The position numbers and the translations under genes were made by a program. Shown one piece after another: positions 27,335-39,800 of a DNA stretch of 64,000 bases (within the stretch, counting starts at the first letter, position 1; every line of letters begins with the position of its first letter). The stretch is from Henricia sp. BOLD:AAB3569 (Eukaryota; Echinodermata; Asteroidea; Spinulosida; Echinasteridae), in NCBI GenBank assembly GCA_037783545.1, contig JBBELK010001078.1, positions 1 to 64,000 on the forward strand, in the 5' to 3' direction. The notes below the pieces were generated by a model, which was not told where the DNA came from, ran no database searches, and saw nothing but the letters and a program-made list of their open reading frames with translations.

Positions 27335-27618
27335 GGGCGGTCGGGTTGGCGTACGGGTTCTTTCCTCGCCTTTCACCTCTGGGGTCCCGGGTTCGAATCC
27401 GGGGCGTGTATGTGGATTGGGTTTGCAGTCCCTACTTGACCGCGTGGGTTTTCCCCTGGGGCATTTCTCTGGGGGTTTTCCTCCCACTTCTAAAACTGCA
27501 ACTCCTTCTTCGTCATCTCAAGTTGATAATATAGTATAGTTAAAGCTAAAACCGTATAGTTGATGGCATAAAGGGCCTTAGTTGCCGAAGATGCCATAAA
27601 ATATACAACAACAACAAC
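27335..27618 (+). mobile_element. tRNA-derived SINE (family B insertion), copy 1
   Basis: Starts with gggcggtcgggttggcg, has the perfect B box GGTTCGAATCC near 27393, the same Deu-like body as the SINE at 11661, and ends in (CAA)n. It is flanked by a duplication of the monomer sequence atgctcagtca (11-12 bp, about 27323-27334 and 27618-27629). Opposite orientation, different target site and a longer head make it an insertion independent of the four copies at 11-17 kb, although of the same family. Confidence 0.9.
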
Positions 27619-28878
27619 ATGCTCAGTCATTCGGACTGTCGTTGACGCACCGCAGTTTGGCTCGGCAATTTGGTCAAAGTGTGGTCCAAACGTCGGCAAA
27701 TTTGGAGGTCGAAAAATGTTCCGACGAACTTCAAATTTTGCATGCCCTAAACTCTCTATATTGCGCACTTGTCATAAAAAATTGACAGACTTTCGCCGGG
27801 AAATGGCAGAGAAATTTCAAAGTTTAGAAAAAACTGGGTTGAGGCTTCCTGACTGCTCTCACGCAAACCGTGGCTGTCTGTACACACCTCTTTGGGGTAC
27901 TCCTGAGTTGTGCGCATGCTCAGTCATTCGGACTGTCGTTAACGCACCGCAGTTTGGCTCGGCAATTTGGTCATAGTGTGGTCCAAACGTCGGAAAATTT
28001 GGAGGTCGAAAAATGTTCCGACGAACTTCAAATTTTGCATGCCCTAAACTCTCTATATTGCGCACTTGTCATAAAAAATTGACAGACTTTCGCCGGGAAA
28101 TGGCAAAGAAATTTCAAAGTTTAGAAAAAAACTGGGTTGAGGCTTCCTGACTGCTCTCACGCAAACCGTGGCTGTCTGTACACACCTCTTTGGGGTACTC
28201 CTAAGTTGTGCGCATGCTCAGTCATTCGGACTGTCGTTAACGCACCGCAGTTTGGCTCGGCAATTTGGTCAAAGTGTGGTCCAAACGTCGGCAAATTTGG
28301 AGGTCAAAAAATGTTCCGACGAACTTCAAATTTTGCATGCCCTAAATTCTCTATATTGCGCACTTGTCATAAAAAATTGACAGACTTTCGCCGGGAAATG
28401 GCAGAGAAATTTCAAAGTTTAGAAAAAAACTGGGTTGAGGCTTCCTGACTGCTCTCACGCAAACCGTGGCTGTCTGTACACACCTCTTTGGGGTACTCCT
28501 GAGTTGTGCGCATGCTCAGTCATTCGGACTGTCGTTAACGCACCGCAGTTTGGCTCGGCAATTTGGTCATAGTGTGGTCCAAACGTCGGCAAATTTGGAG
28601 GTCGAAAAATGTTCCGACGAACTTCAAATTTTGCATGCCCTAAACTCTCTATATTGCGCACTTGTCATACAAAATTGACAGACTTTCGTCGGGAAATGGC
28701 AGAGAAATTTCAAAGTTTAGAAAAAAAACTGGGTTGAGGCTTCCTGACTGCTCTCACGCAAACCGTGGCTGTCTGTACACACCTCTTTGGGGTACTCCTA
28801 AGTTGTGCGCATGCTCAGTCATTCGGACTGTCGTTAACGCACCGCAGTTTGGCTCGGTCGTTAACGCACCGCAGTTTG

Positions 28879-29506
28879 GGGCGGTCGGGTTGGCGTACGG
28901 GTTCTTTCCTCGCTGGCCTGTGATGACCGCTTTCCAAAGGACTACCCTTGCACATAGGTAGTTTGGAGGAGTTTTTCGCGGAATCCCGTGATGTCCTGGA
29001 ACGTTGCTCAATGATGGAGTGACCAGTACGTACGTCACGGGGAACGCCGATGCAATTTTGGAACACGATTGGATCCGAGTCTGCGGTCTTGATTCTTCCA
29101 GACCTGGACTGGTGACGATTGTGGTTTTATGAGGATGTACCTGTGGTGCTTCTCGAAGGATATGACCTGATACTCGGACACGATCGACCAAGATTGGTGA
29201 TGATTGTGATGGAGAATACTCGCCGGATAATGACCTGGATTGGCAACGACAACGAATGAGGAAATTTGGTGGATAAATGACCTGGACTGGCAACGACAAC
29301 GAATGAGGAAATTTGGCAATAACGGCGAACAATTGGTGGATAAATGACCTGGACTGGCAACGACTACGAATGAGGAAATTTGGCAATAACGGCGAACGCT
29401 TAGTGGATAAATGACCTGGACTGGCAACGACAACGCCTGAAGCACTGGTTCTATCGGTAACAACGTTGGACTGGTTAGCGTGTTTTATTCGGACGAATAA
29501 AACATT
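28879..29506 (+). mobile_element. Chimeric insert with SINE-like head, copy 1
   Basis: The first 35 bp (28879-28913) match the head of the SINE at 27335, up to ctttcctcgc. The sequence then switches to unrelated, unrecognised DNA of about 590 bp. This holds a short tandem repeat (29224-29450), then a 10-bp-arm palindrome that includes AATAAA (29482-29503). On the left, a 22-bp piece of the monomer ending in gcagtttgg is present twice (28831-28852 and 28858-28879). On the right, the insert meets ttagaaaaa and then ggcaatttgg, which are not adjacent in a normal monomer, so a rearrangement followed insertion. There is no clear target duplication. The long minus-strand ORFs across it have no recognisable domain. 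It could be a SINE-to-transcript fusion, copied by a LINE through template switching. Confidence 0.65.
29224..29450 (+). repeat. Short tandem repeat within chimeric insert, copy 1
   Basis: Four units starting with ggataaatgacctgg (first unit ggataatgacctgg) at 29224, 29271, 29338 and 29405. Units 2 and 3 are 67 bp, unit 1 is 47 bp, and the last is partial. Each contains ggcaacgac followed by gaatgaggaaatttgg, except the last. Confidence 0.85.
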
Positions 29507-32500
29507 TTAGAAAAAGGCAATTTGGTCAAAGTGTGGTCCAAACGTCGGCAAATTTGGAGGTCGAAAAATGTTCCGACGAACTTCAAACTTTGCATGCCCT
29601 AAACTCTCTATATTGCGCACTTGTCATAAAAAAATTGACAGACTTTCGCCGGGAAATGGCAGAGAAATTTCAAAGTTTAGAAAAAACTGGGTTGAGGCTT
29701 CCTGACTGCTCTCACGCAAACCGTGGCTGTCTGTACACACCTCTTTGGGGTACTCCTGAGTTGTGCGCATGCTCAGTCATTCGGACTGTCGTTAACGCAC
29801 CGCAGTTTGGCTCGGCAATTTGGTCAAAGTGTGGTCCAAACGTCGGCAAATTTGGAGGTCGAAAAATGTTCCGACGAACTTCAAATTTTGCATGCCCTAA
29901 ACTCTCTATATTGCGCACTTGTCATAAACAATTGACAGACTTTCGCCGGGAAATGGCAGAGAAATTTCAAAGTTTAGAAAAAACTGGTTTGAGGCTTCCT
30001 GACTGCTCTCACGCAAACCGTGGCTGTCTGTACACACCTCTTTGGGGTACTCCTGAGTTGTGCGCATGCTCAGTCATTCGGACTGTCGTTAACGCACCGC
30101 AGTTTGGCTCGGCAATTTGGTCAAAGTGTGGTCCAAACGTCGGCAAATTTGGAGGTCGAAAAATGTTCCGACGAACTTCAAATTTTGCATGCCCTAAACT
30201 CTCTATATTGCGCACTTGTCATAAAAAATTGACAGACTTTCGCCGGGAAATGGCAGAGAAATTTCAAAGTTTAGAAAAAACTGGGTTGAGGCTTCCTGAC
30301 TGCTCTCACGCAAACCGTGGCTGTCTGTACACACCTCTTTGGGGTACTCCTGAGTTGTGCGCATGCTCAGTCATTCGGACTGTCGTTAACGCACCGCAGT
30401 TTGGCTCGGCAATTTGGTCAAAGTGTGGTCCAAACGTCGGCAAATTTGGAGGTCGAAAAATGTTCCGACGAACTTCAAATTTTGCATGCCCTAAACTCTC
30501 TATATTGCGCACTTGTCATAAAAAATTGACAGACTTTCGCCGGGAAATGGCAGAGAAATTTCAAAGTTTAGAAAAAACTGGGTTGAGGCTTCCTGACTGC
30601 TCTCACGCAAACCGTGGCTGTCTGTACACACCTCTTTGGGGTACTCCTGAGTTGTGCGCATGCTCAGTCATTCGGACTGTCGTTAACGCACCGCAGTTTG
30701 GCTCGGCAATTTGGTCAAAGTGTGGTCCAAACGTCGGCAAATTTGGAGGTCGAAAAATGTTCCGACGAACTTCAAATTTTGCATGCCCTAAACTCTCTAT
30801 ATTGCGCACTTGTCATAAAAAATTGACAGACTTTCGCCGGGAAATGGCAGAGAAATTTCAAAGTTTAGAAAAAACTGGGTTGAGGCTTCCTGACTGCTCT
30901 CACGCAAACCGTGGCTGTCTGTACACACCTCTTTGGGGTACTCCTGAGTTGTGCGCATGCTCAGTCATTCGGACTGTCGTTAACGCACTGCAGTTTGGCT
31001 CGGCAATTTGGTCAAAGTGTGGTCCAAACGTCGGCAAATTTGGAGGTCGAAAAATGTTCCGACGAACTTCAAATTTTGCATGCCCTAAACTCTCTATATT
31101 GCGCACTTGTCATAAAAAATTGACAGACTTTCGCCGGGAAATGGCAAAGAAATTTCAAAGTTTAGAAAAAAACTGGGTTGAGGCTTCCTGACTGCTCTCA
31201 CGCAAACCGTGGCTGTCTGTACACACCTCTTTGGGGTACTCCTAAGTTGTGCGCATGCTCAGTCATTCGGACTGTCGTTAACGCACCGCAGTTTGGCTCG
31301 GCAATTTGGTCAAAGTGTGGTCCAAACGTCGGCAAATTTGGAGGTCGAAAAATGTTCCGACGAACTTCAAATTTTGCATGCCCTAAACTCTCTATATTGC
31401 GCACTTGTCATAAAAAATTGACAGACTTTCGCCGGGAAATGGCAGAGAAATTTCAAAGTTTAGAAAAAAACTGGGTTGAGGCTTCCTGACTGCTCTCACG
31501 CAAACCGTGGCTGTCTGTACACACCTCTTTGGGGTACTCCTAAGTTGTGCGCATGCTCAGTCATTCGGACTGTCGTTAACGCACCGCAGTTTGGCTCGGC
31601 AATTTGGTCAAAGTGTGGTCCAAACGTCGGCAAATTTGGAGGTCGAAAAATGTTCCGACGAACTTCAAATTTTGCATGCCCTAAACTCTCTATATTGCGC
31701 ACTTGTCATACAAAATTGACAGACTTTCGTCGGGAAATGGCAGAGAAATGTCAAAGTTTAGAAAAAAAACTGGGTTGAGGCTTCCTGACTGCTCTCACGC
31801 AAACCGTGGCTGTCTGTACACACCTCTTTGGGGTACTCCTAAGTTGTGCGCATGCTCAGTCATTCGGACTGTCGTTAACGCACCGCAGTTTGGCTCGGCA
31901 ATTTGGTCAAAGTGTGGTCCAAACGTCGGCAAATTTGGAGGTCGAAAAATGTTCCGACGAACTTCAAACTTTGCATGCCCTAAACTCTCTATATTGCGCA
32001 CTTGTCATAAAAAATTGACAGACTTTCGCCGGGAAATGGCAGAGAAATTTCAAAGTTTAGAAAAAACTGGGTTGAGGCTTCCTGACTGCTCTCACGCAAA
32101 CCGTGGCTGTCTGTACACACCTCTTTGGGGTACTCCTGAGTTGTGCGCATGCTCAGTCATTCGGACTGTCGTTAACGCACCGCAGTTTGGCTCGGCAATT
32201 TGGTCAAAGTGTGGTCCAAACGTCGGCAAATTTGGAGGTCGAAAAATGTTCCGACGAACTTCAAATTTTGCATGCCCTAAACTCTCTATATTGCGCACTT
32301 GTCATAAACAATTGACAGACTTTCGCCGGGAAATGGCAGAGAAATTTCAAAGTTTAGAAAAAACTGGGTTGAGGCTTCCTGACTGCTCTCATGCAAACCG
32401 TGGCTGTCTGTACACACCTCTTTGGGGTACTCCTGAGTTGTGCGCATGCTCAGTCATTCGGACTGTCGTTAACGCACCGCAGTTTGGCTCGGCAATTTGG

Positions 32501-32755
32501 TCAAAGTGTGGTCCAAACGTCGGCAAAAGTTGGAGGTCGAAAAATGTTCCGACGAACTTCAAATTTTGCATGCCCTAAACTCTCTATATTGCGCACTTGT
32601 CATAAAAAATTGACAGACTTTCGCCGGGAAATGGCAGAGAAATTTCAAAGTTTAGAAAAAACTGGGTTGAGGCTTCCTGACTGCTCTCACGCAAACCGTG
32701 GCTGTCTGTACACACCTCTTTGGGGGTACTCCTGAGTTGTGCGCATGCTCAGTCA

Positions 32756-33039
32756 GGGCGGTCGGGTTGGCGTACGGGTTCTTTCCTCGCCTTTCACCTC
32801 TGGGGTCCCGGGTTCGAATCCGGGGCGTGTATGTGGATTGGGTTTGCAGTCCCTACTTGACCGCGTGGGTTTTCCCCTGGGGCATTTCTCTGGGGGTTTT
32901 CCTCCCACTTCTAAAACTGCAACTCCTTCTTCGTCATCTCAAGTTGATAATATAGTATAGTTAAAGCTAAAACCGTATAGTTGATGGCATAAAGGGCCTT
33001 AGTTGCCGAAGATGCCATAAAATATACAACAACAACAAC
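32756..33039 (+). mobile_element. SINE family B insertion, copy 2 (duplicated with array)
   Basis: Same sequence, orientation and flanking atgctcagtca duplication as the SINE at 27335, exactly 5421 bp downstream. It arose by segment duplication, not by new insertion. Confidence 0.9.
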
Positions 33040-34299
33040 ATGCTCAGTCATTCGGACTGTCGTTGACGCACCGCAGTTTGGCTCGGCAATTTGGTCAAAG
33101 TGTGGTCCAAACGTCGGCAAATTTGGAGGTCGAAAAATGTTCCGACGAACTTCAAATTTTGCATGCCCTAAACTCTCTATATTGCGCACTTGTCATAAAA
33201 AATTGACAGACTTTCGCCGGGAAATGGCAGAGAAATTTCAAAGTTTAGAAAAAACTGGGTTGAGGCTTCCTGACTGCTCTCACGCAAACCGTGGCTGTCT
33301 GTACACACCTCTTTGGGGTACTCCTGAGTTGTGCGCATGCTCAGTCATTCGGACTGTCGTTAACGCACCGCAGTTTGGCTCGGCAATTTGGTCATAGTGT
33401 GGTCCAAACGTCGGAAAATTTGGAGGTCGAAAAATGTTCCGACGAACTTCAAATTTTGCATGCCCTAAACTCTCTATATTGCGCACTTGTCATAAAAAAT
33501 TGACAGACTTTCGCCGGGAAATGGCAAAGAAATTTCAAAGTTTAGAAAAAAACTGGGTTGAGGCTTCCTGACTGCTCTCACGCAAACCGTGGCTGTCTGT
33601 ACACACCTCTTTGGGGTACTCCTAAGTTGTGCGCATGCTCAGTCATTCGGACTGTCGTTAACGCACCGCAGTTTGGCTCGGCAATTTGGTCAAAGTGTGG
33701 TCCAAACGTCGGCAAATTTGGAGGTCGAAAAATGTTCCGACGAACTTCAAATTTTGCATGCCCTAAATTCTCTATATTGCGCACTTGTCATAAAAAATTG
33801 ACAGACTTTCGCCGGGAAATGGCAGAGAAATTTCAAAGTTTAGAAAAAAACTGGGTTGAGGCTTCCTGACTGCTCTCACGCAAACCGTGGCTGTCTGTAC
33901 ACACCTCTTTGGGGTACTCCTGAGTTGTGCGCATGCTCAGTCATTCGGACTGTCGTTAACGCACCGCAGTTTGGCTCGGCAATTTGGTCATAGTGTGGTC
34001 CAAACGTCGGCAAATTTGGAGGTCGAAAAATGTTCCGACGAACTTCAAATTTTGCATGCCCTAAACTCTCTATATTGCGCACTTGTCATACAAAATTGAC
34101 AGACTTTCGTCGGGAAATGGCAGAGAAATTTCAAAGTTTAGAAAAAAAACTGGGTTGAGGCTTCCTGACTGCTCTCACGCAAACCGTGGCTGTCTGTACA
34201 CACCTCTTTGGGGTACTCCTAAGTTGTGCGCATGCTCAGTCATTCGGACTGTCGTTAACGCACCGCAGTTTGGCTCGGTCGTTAACGCACCGCAGTTTG

Positions 34300-34927
34300 G
34301 GGCGGTCGGGTTGGCGTACGGGTTCTTTCCTCGCTGGCCTGTGATGACCGCTTTCCAAAGGACTACCCTTGCACATAGGTAGTTTGGAGGAGTTTTTCGC
34401 GGAATCCCGTGATGTCCTGGAACGTTGCTCAATGATGGAGTGACCAGTACGTACGTCACGGGGAACGCCGATGCAATTTTGGAACACGATTGGATCCGAG
34501 TCTGCGGTCTTGATTCTTCCAGACCTGGACTGGTGACGATTGTGGTTTTATGAGGATGTACCTGTGGTGCTTCTCGAAGGATATGACCTGATACTCGGAC
34601 ACGATCGACCAAGATTGGTGATGATTGTGATGGAGAATACTCGCCGGATAATGACCTGGATTGGCAACGACAACGAATGAGGAAATTTGGTGGATAAATG
34701 ACCTGGACTGGCAACGACAACGAATGAGGAAATTTGGCAATAACGGCGAACAATTGGTGGATAAATGACCTGGACTGGCAACGACTACGAATGAGGAAAT
34801 TTGGCAATAACGGCGAACGCTTAGTGGATAAATGACCTGGACTGGCAACGACAACGCCTGAAGCACTGGTTCTATCGGTAACAACGTTGGACTGGTTAGC
34901 GTGTTTTATTCGGACGAATAAAACATT
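34300..34927 (+). mobile_element. Chimeric insert with SINE-like head, copy 2
   Basis: Second copy of the insert at 28879, offset 5421 bp, with the same internal tandem repeat, AATAAA palindrome and junctions on both sides. The shared junction scars show that the rearrangement preceded the segment duplication. Confidence 0.65.
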
Positions 34928-36826
34928 TTAGAAAAAGGCAATTTGGTCAAAGTGTGGTCCAAACGTCGGCAAATTTGGAGGTCGAAAAATGTTCCGACGA
35001 ACTTCAAACTTTGCATGCCCTAAACTCTCTATATTGCGCACTTGTCATAAAAAAATTGACAGACTTTCGCCGGGAAATGGCAGAGAAATTTCAAAGTTTA
35101 GAAAAAACTGGGTTGAGGCTTCCTGACTGCTCTCACGCAAACCGTGGCTGTCTGTACACACCTCTTTGGGGTACTCCTGAGTTGTGCGCATGCTCAGTCA
35201 TTCGGACTGTCGTTAACGCACCGCAGTTTGGCTCGGCAATTTGGTCAAAGTGTGGTCCAAACGTCGGCAAATTTGGAGGTCGAAAAATGTTCCGACGAAC
35301 TTCAAATTTTGCATGCCCTAAACTCTCTATATTGCGCACTTGTCATAAACAATTGACAGACTTTCGCCGGGAAATGGCAGAGAAATTTCAAAGTTTAGAA
35401 AAAACTGGTTTGAGGCTTCCTGACTGCTCTCACGCAAACCGTGGCTGTCTGTACACACCTCTTTGGGGTACTCCTGAGTTGTGCGCATGCTCAGTCATTC
35501 GGACTGTCGTTAACGCACCGCAGTTTGGCTCGGCAATTTGGTCAAAGTGTGGTCCAAACGTCGGCAAATTTGGAGGTCGAAAAATGTTCCGACGAACTTC
35601 AAATTTTGCATGCCCTAAACTCTCTATATTGCGCACTTGTCATAAAAAATTGACAGACTTTCGCCGGGAAATGGCAGAGAAATTTCAAAGTTTAGAAAAA
35701 ACTGGGTTGAGGCTTCCTGACTGCTCTCACGCAAACCGTGGCTGTCTGTACACACCTCTTTGGGGTACTCCTGAGTTGTGCGCATGCTCAGTCATTCGGA
35801 CTGTCGTTAACGCACCGCAGTTTGGCTCGGCAATTTGGTCAAAGTGTGGTCCAAACGTCGGCAAATTTGGAGGTCGAAAAATGTTCCGACGAACTTCAAA
35901 TTTTGCATGCCCTAAACTCTCTATATTGCGCACTTGTCATAAAAAATTGACAGACTTTCGCCGGGAAATGGCAGAGAAATTTCAAAGTTTAGAAAAAACT
36001 GGGTTGAGGCTTCCTGACTGCTCTCACGCAAACCGTGGCTGTCTGTACACACCTCTTTGGGGTACTCCTGAGTTGTGCGCATGCTCAGTCATTCGGACTG
36101 TCGTTAACGCACTGCAGTTTGGCTCGGCAATTTGGTCAAAGTGTGGTCCAAACGTCGGCAAATTTGGAGGTCGAAAAATGTTCCGACGAACTTCAAATTT
36201 TGCATGCCCTAAACTCTCTATATTGCGCACTTGTCATAAAAAATTGACAGACTTTCGCCGGGAAATGGCAAAGAAATTTCAAAGTTTAGAAAAAAACTGG
36301 GTTGAGGCTTCCTGACTGCTCTCACGCAAACCGTGGCTGTCTGTACACACCTCTTTGGGGTACTCCTAAGTTGTGCGCATGCTCAGTCATTCGGACTGTC
36401 GTTAACGCACCGCAGTTTGGCTCGGCAATTTGGTCAAAGTGTGGTCCAAACGTCGGCAAATTTGGAGGTCGAAAAATGTTCCGACGAACTTCAAATTTTG
36501 CATGCCCTAAACTCTCTATATTGCGCACTTGTCATAAAAAATTGACAGACTTTCGCCGGGAAATGGCAGAGAAATTTCAAAGTTTAGAAAAAAACTGGGT
36601 TGAGGCTTCCTGACTGCTCTCACGCAAACCGTGGCTGTCTGTACACACCTCTTTGGGGTACTCCTAAGTTGTGCGCATGCTCAGTCATTCGGACTGTCGT
36701 TAACGCACCGCAGTTTGGCTCGGCAATTTGGTCAAAGTGTGGTCCAAACGTCGGCAAATTTGGAGGTCGAAAAATGTTCCGACGAACTTCAAATTTTGCA
36801 TGCCCTAAACTCTCTATATTGCGCAC

Positions 36827-39800
36827 TTGTCATAAAAAATTGACAGACTTTCGCCGGGAAATGGCAAAGAAATTTCAAAGTTTAGAAAAAAACTGGGTTG
36901 AGGCTTCCTGACTGCTCTCACGCAAACCGTGGCTGTCTGTACACACCTCTTTGGGGTACTCCTAAGTTGTGCGCATGCTCAGTCATTCGGACTGTCGTTA
37001 ACGCACCGCAGTTTGGCTCGGCAATTTGGTCAAAGTGTGGTCCAAACGTCGGCAAATTTGGAGGTCGAAAAATGTTCCGACGAACTTCAAATTTTGCATG
37101 CCCTAAACTCTCTATATTGCGCACTTGTCATAAAAAATTGACAGACTTTCGCCGGGAAATGGCAGAGAAATTTCAAAGTTTAGAAAAAAACTGGGTTGAG
37201 GCTTCCTGACTGCTCTCACGCAAACCGTGGCTGTCTGTACACACCTCTTTGGGGTACTCCTAAGTTGTGCGCATGCTCAGTCATTCGGACTGTCGTTAAC
37301 GCACCGCAGTTTGGCTCGGCAATTTGGTCAAAGTGTGGTCCAAACGTCGGCAAATTTGGAGGTCGAAAAATGTTCCGACGAACTTCAAATTTTGCATGCC
37401 CTAAACTCTCTATATTGCGCACTTGTCATAAAAAATTGACAGACTTTCGCCGGGAAATGGCAGAGAAATTTCAAAGTTTAGAAAAAACTGGGTTGAGGCT
37501 TCCTGACTGCTCTTACGCAAACCGTGGCTGTCTGTACACACCTCTTTGGGGTACTCCTGAGTTGTGCGCATGCTCAGTCATTCGGACTGTCGTTAACACA
37601 CCGCAGTTTGGCTTGGCTATTTGGTCAAAGTGTGGTCCAAACGTCGGCAAATTTGGAGGTCGAAAAATTTTCCGACGAACTTCAAATTTTGCATGCCCTA
37701 AACTCTCTATATTGCGCACTTGTCATAAAAAATTGACAGACTTTCGCCAGGAAATGGCAGAGAAATTTCAAAGTTTAGAAAAAACTGGGTTGAGGCTTCC
37801 TGACTGCTCTCACGCAAACCGTGGCTGTCTGTACACACCTCTTTGGGGTACTCCTGAGTTGTGCGCATGCTCAGTCATTCGGACTGTCGTTAACGCACCG
37901 CAGTTTGGCAGTCGGCAATTTGGTCAAAGTGTGGTCCAAACGTCGGCAAATTTGGAGGTCGAAAAATGTTCCGACGAACTTCAAATTTTGCATGCCCTAA
38001 ACTCTCTATATTGCGCACTTGTCATAAAAAATTGACAGACTTTCGCCGGGAAATGGCAGAGAAATTTCAAAGTTTAGAAAAAACTGGGTTGAGGCTTCCT
38101 GACTGCTCTCACGCAAACCGTGGCTGTCTGTACACACCTCTTTGGGGTACTCCTGAGTTGTGCGCATGCTCAGTCATTCGGACTGTCGTTAACGCACCGC
38201 AGTTTGGCTCGGCAATTTGGTCAAAGTGTGGTCCAAACGTCGGCAAATTTGGAGGTCGAAAAATGTTCCGACGAACTTTAAATTTTGCATGCCCTAAACT
38301 CTCTATATTGCACACTTGTCATAAAAAATTGACAGACTTTCGCCGGGAAATGGCAGAGAAATTTCAAAGTTTAGAAAAAACTGGGTTGAGGCTTCCTGAC
38401 TGCTCTCACGCAAACCGTGGCTGTCTGTACACACCTCTTTGGCGTACTCCTGAGTTGTGCGCATGCTCAGTCATTCGGACTGTCGTTAACGCACCGCAGT
38501 TTGGCTCGGCAATTTGGTCAAAGTGTGGTCCAAACGTCGGCAAATTTGGAGGTCGAAAAATGTTCCGACGAACTTCAAATTTTGCATGCCCTAAACTCTC
38601 TATATTGCGCACTTGTCATAAAAAATTGACAGACTTTCGCCGGGAAATGGCAGAGAAATTTCAAAGTTTAGAAAAAACTGGGTTGAGGCTTCCTGACTGC
38701 TCTCACGCAAACCGTGGCTGTCTGTACACACCTCTTTAGGGTACTCCTGAGTTGTGCGCATGCTCAGTCTTTCGGACTGTCGTTAACGCACCGCAGTTTG
38801 GCTCGGCAATTTGGTCAAAGTGTGGTCCAAACGTCGGCAAATTTGGAGGTCGAAAAATGTTCCGACGAACTTCAAATTTTGCATGCCCTAAACTCTCTAT
38901 ATTGCGCACTTGTCATAAAAAATTGACAGACTTTCGCCGGGAAATGGCAGAGAAATTTCAAAGTTTAGAAAAAACTGGGTTGAGGCTTCCTGACTGCTCT
39001 CACGCAAACCGTGGCTGTCTGTACACACCTCTTTGGGGTACTCCTGAGTTGTGCGCATGCTTAGTCATTCGGACTGTCGTTAACGCACCGCAGTTTGGCT
39101 CGGCAATTTGGTCAAAGTGTGGTCCAAACGTCGGCAAATTTGGAGGTCGAAAAATGTTCCGACGAACTTCAAATTTTGCATGCCCTAAACTCTCTATATT
39201 GCGCACTTGTCATACAAAATTGACAGACTTTCGCCGGGAAATGGAAGAGAAATTTCAAAGTTTAGAAAAAACTGGGTTGAGGCTTCCTGACTGCTCTCAC
39301 GCAAACCGTGGCTGTCTGTACACACCTCTTTGGGGTACTCCTGAGTTGTGCGCATGCTCAGTCATTCGGACTGTCGTTAACGCACCGCAGTTTGGCTCGG
39401 CAATTTGGTCAAAGTGTGGTCCAAACGTCGGCAAATTTGGAGGTCGAAAAATGTTCCGACGAACTTCAAATTTTGCATGCCCTAAACTCTCTATATTGCG
39501 CACTTGTCATAAAAAATTGACAGACTTTCGCCGGGAAATGGCAGAGAAATTTCAAAGTTTAGAAAAAACTGGGTTGAGGCTTCCTGACTGCTCTCACGCA
39601 AACCGTGGCTGTCTGTACACACCTCTTTGGGGTACTCCTGAGTTGTGCGCATGCTTAGTCATTCGGACTGTCGTTAACGCACCGCAGTTTGGCTCGGCAA
39701 TTTGGTCAAAGTGTGGTCCAAACGTCGGCAAATTTGGAGGTCGAAAAATGTTCCGACGAACTTCAAATTTTGCATGCCCTAAACTCTCTATATTGCGCAC

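Larger units (their letters stand above)
26283..31702 (+). repeat. 5.42-kb duplicated satellite segment, copy 1
   Basis: This segment recurs from 31703 at an offset of 5420-5421 bp. It contains satellite monomers, a plus-strand SINE at 27335 and a chimeric insert at 28879. Matching private variants include the start of the unit (acagactttcgtcggg with gagaaatgtcaaag) and ttgacgcaccgcag just after the SINE. Boundaries are set by where private variants stop matching and are approximate. Confidence 0.9.
31703..36826 (+). repeat. 5.42-kb duplicated satellite segment, copy 2
   Basis: Second copy of the segment at 26283, with the same SINE and chimeric insert. It has one monomer fewer in the run after the chimeric insert (open frame of 453 codons from 34954, against 552 codons from 29533), which shows gain or loss of a single monomer since duplication. 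A base gain near 32525 (ggcaaaagttgg) is private to this copy. Confidence 0.9.

Noticed and set aside
28754-29386. 210-codon minus-strand ORF over the chimeric insert
   Set aside because: It spans the SINE head, the short tandem repeat and satellite sequence, has a repetitive composition and matches no domain.
29482-29515. Helitron 3' end (hairpin followed by a short tail)
   Set aside because: The hairpin is present but the expected CTRR terminus is not, and the left end is a SINE head rather than a TC start.
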